Below are positions 63,449-64,000 of a DNA stretch of 64,000 bases, in pieces. A program made the translations under genes and the position numbers. The stretch covers positions 125,923 through 189,922 of the forward strand of contig NZ_LMPC01000001.1 in assembly GCF_001423745.1 (NCBI RefSeq), in the 5' to 3' direction. The notes under the pieces were generated by a model, which saw only the letters and a program-made list of their open reading frames with translations, had not been told where the DNA came from and made no database searches. Position 1 is the stretch's first letter. Every line of letters begins with the position of its first letter. Origin of the DNA: Arthrobacter sp. Leaf337. GTDB lineage: Bacteria; Actinomycetota; Actinomycetes; Actinomycetales; Micrococcaceae.

Positions 63449-63497
63449 AGCCTCCACTCTAGCCACTCAGGCCGCTGCCGGTCATACGCGGAGCGGG

Positions 63498-64000
63498 CTA
63501 CTTGAAGCTGGCTCCCACGAGTCCGCGGGTGGCGGCAACGAGCTTCATCGGATCCTTCGAGCCGGTCGGCGGGATGTAGACCGCCATGGACTCGGCGAAG
63601 TTGAGCACCATGCCCGTGCTCGTTTCCTTGCCGCCGGCCAGCACGGCTGCGTCGTCCCCGATGGCCAGCTTGTCGCCCTCGGCCTTGGGCGTGCCGTCGA
63701 AGGCGAAGTTCAACTTGCCCATGACCAAGGCGCCACCGTCGGCGGTGCGGAACACCACGGTGTCCTCGGGGGACACCTTATGCGTGAAGCTGAAGTTGCC
63801 GTTCACGCCGGTCTTGGCCACATCGGCCTGGTACGCCAGCGTGTCGGCGATGTACGGCGACGACTGGCCCTCCACGAGTTTGTCCTTGAAAGTCGAATCG
63901 GCTTTCGTCAGGCGGTCCCCCAGCCCGGCCAGGGCTTCCGCCCCGCTGTAGAGCAAGCCTGACTTGTCGTCTGCGGCCAGGGTTTCCGTTCCGGTGCGTC
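63498..64000 (-). CDS. Hypothetical protein, C-terminal part (runs off window)
   Basis: The open frame continues upstream of base 64000 with no stop (read RTGTETLAADDKSGLL before the first possible start), so it is a partial gene. At least 167 residues are visible: beta-rich, with VVFRTADGGALVMGKLNFAF and MAVYIPPTGSKDPMKLVAATRGLVGASFK at the end. No family recognised. It might be a secreted or lipoprotein domain, but its N-terminus is not in view. Confidence 0.75.
   Translation of the reverse strand, partial: RTGTETLAADDKSGLLYSGAEALAGLGDRLTKADSTFKDKLVEGQSSPYIADTLAYQADVAKTGVNGNFSFTHKVSPEDTVVFRTADGGALVMGKLNFAFDGTPKAEGDKLAIGDDAAVLAGGKETSTGMVLNFAESMAVYIPPTGSKDPMKLVAATRGLVGASFK

Noticed and set aside
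1..64000. CRISPR arrays, toxin-antitoxin pairs, phage defence islands
   Set aside because: No regularly spaced repeats, and none of the genes matches defence families; isolated palindromes are explained as operators or terminators.

Overview
The window is chromosomal DNA of a high-GC actinobacterium. Gene content and protein style (NrtR-led NAD operon, DUF3039 next to a DEAD/DEAH helicase, the clpS-DUF2017-murI-MBL-rph-rdgB cluster, sunset-domain protein, very GC-rich third codon positions) fit the Micrococcaceae, most likely Arthrobacter, Pseudarthrobacter or Paenarthrobacter. The genus is inferred from protein character, not from a search. Coding density is high. I see no phage genes, transposase, integrase, CRISPR array or rRNA, so this looks like ordinary core and near-core chromosome.

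Layout. 1-4 kb: branched-chain amino acid synthesis on the minus strand: a LysR regulator, ilvD, then a leader peptide with attenuator in front of ilvB, which runs off the window. 4-12 kb: cell-surface and redox functions: a membrane-anchored sunset-domain protein, a PQQ-type sugar dehydrogenase lipoprotein, tRNA-Lys, a MarR/Bcp divergent pair, tRNA-Leu, a fasciclin lipoprotein and an orphan peptide-type binding lipoprotein. 12-22 kb: mqo, an AcrB-like RND pump, a luciferase-like monooxygenase with its MarR regulator, a transglutaminase-like protein, a lipoprotein, DUF1684, an FAH-family hydrolase and GtrA. 22-28 kb: a tight NAD de novo operon, nrtR-nadA-nadB-nadC-cysteine desulfurase, behind a 29-bp palindrome. 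28-34 kb: an Lrp regulator divergent from an amino-acid permease, then an E1alpha-E1beta-lipoyl protein-alpha/beta hydrolase operon in which no E2 acyltransferase core is present. 34-40 kb: a two-component flavin monooxygenase (HpaB/HpaC type) with an MHS transporter and a divergent IclR regulator, then an exporter-like MFS gene. 40-44 kb: sbcCD. 44-53.6 kb: aquaporin with an acidic tail, ADP-ribosylglycohydrolase, DUF4395, exonuclease-BRCT, DedA, rdgB-rph, MBL-murI, DUF2017-clpS. 53.6-64 kb: pncB-pncA (NAD salvage), helicase, DUF3039, nagB, an ABC exporter, an Old Yellow Enzyme, a CnoX-like thioredoxin-TPR protein and the 3' part of an unknown gene.

Three points stand out. First, the 2-oxoacid dehydrogenase operon has a free-standing lipoyl domain followed by an alpha/beta hydrolase where the E2 enzyme should be, a split version of the acetoin-dehydrogenase AcoC layout. 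Second, ilvB is preceded by a legible attenuator: a TTGACA promoter, a 23-residue leader peptide with a Val-Val-Val-Leu run, competing complementary segments and a terminator. Third, about twenty genes have a TANNNT -10 element exactly 6-7 nt before the start codon, so leaderless transcription seems to be a major mode here and fixes several start codons. NAD metabolism is also concentrated in the window (de novo, salvage, NrtR and an ADP-ribosylglycohydrolase).
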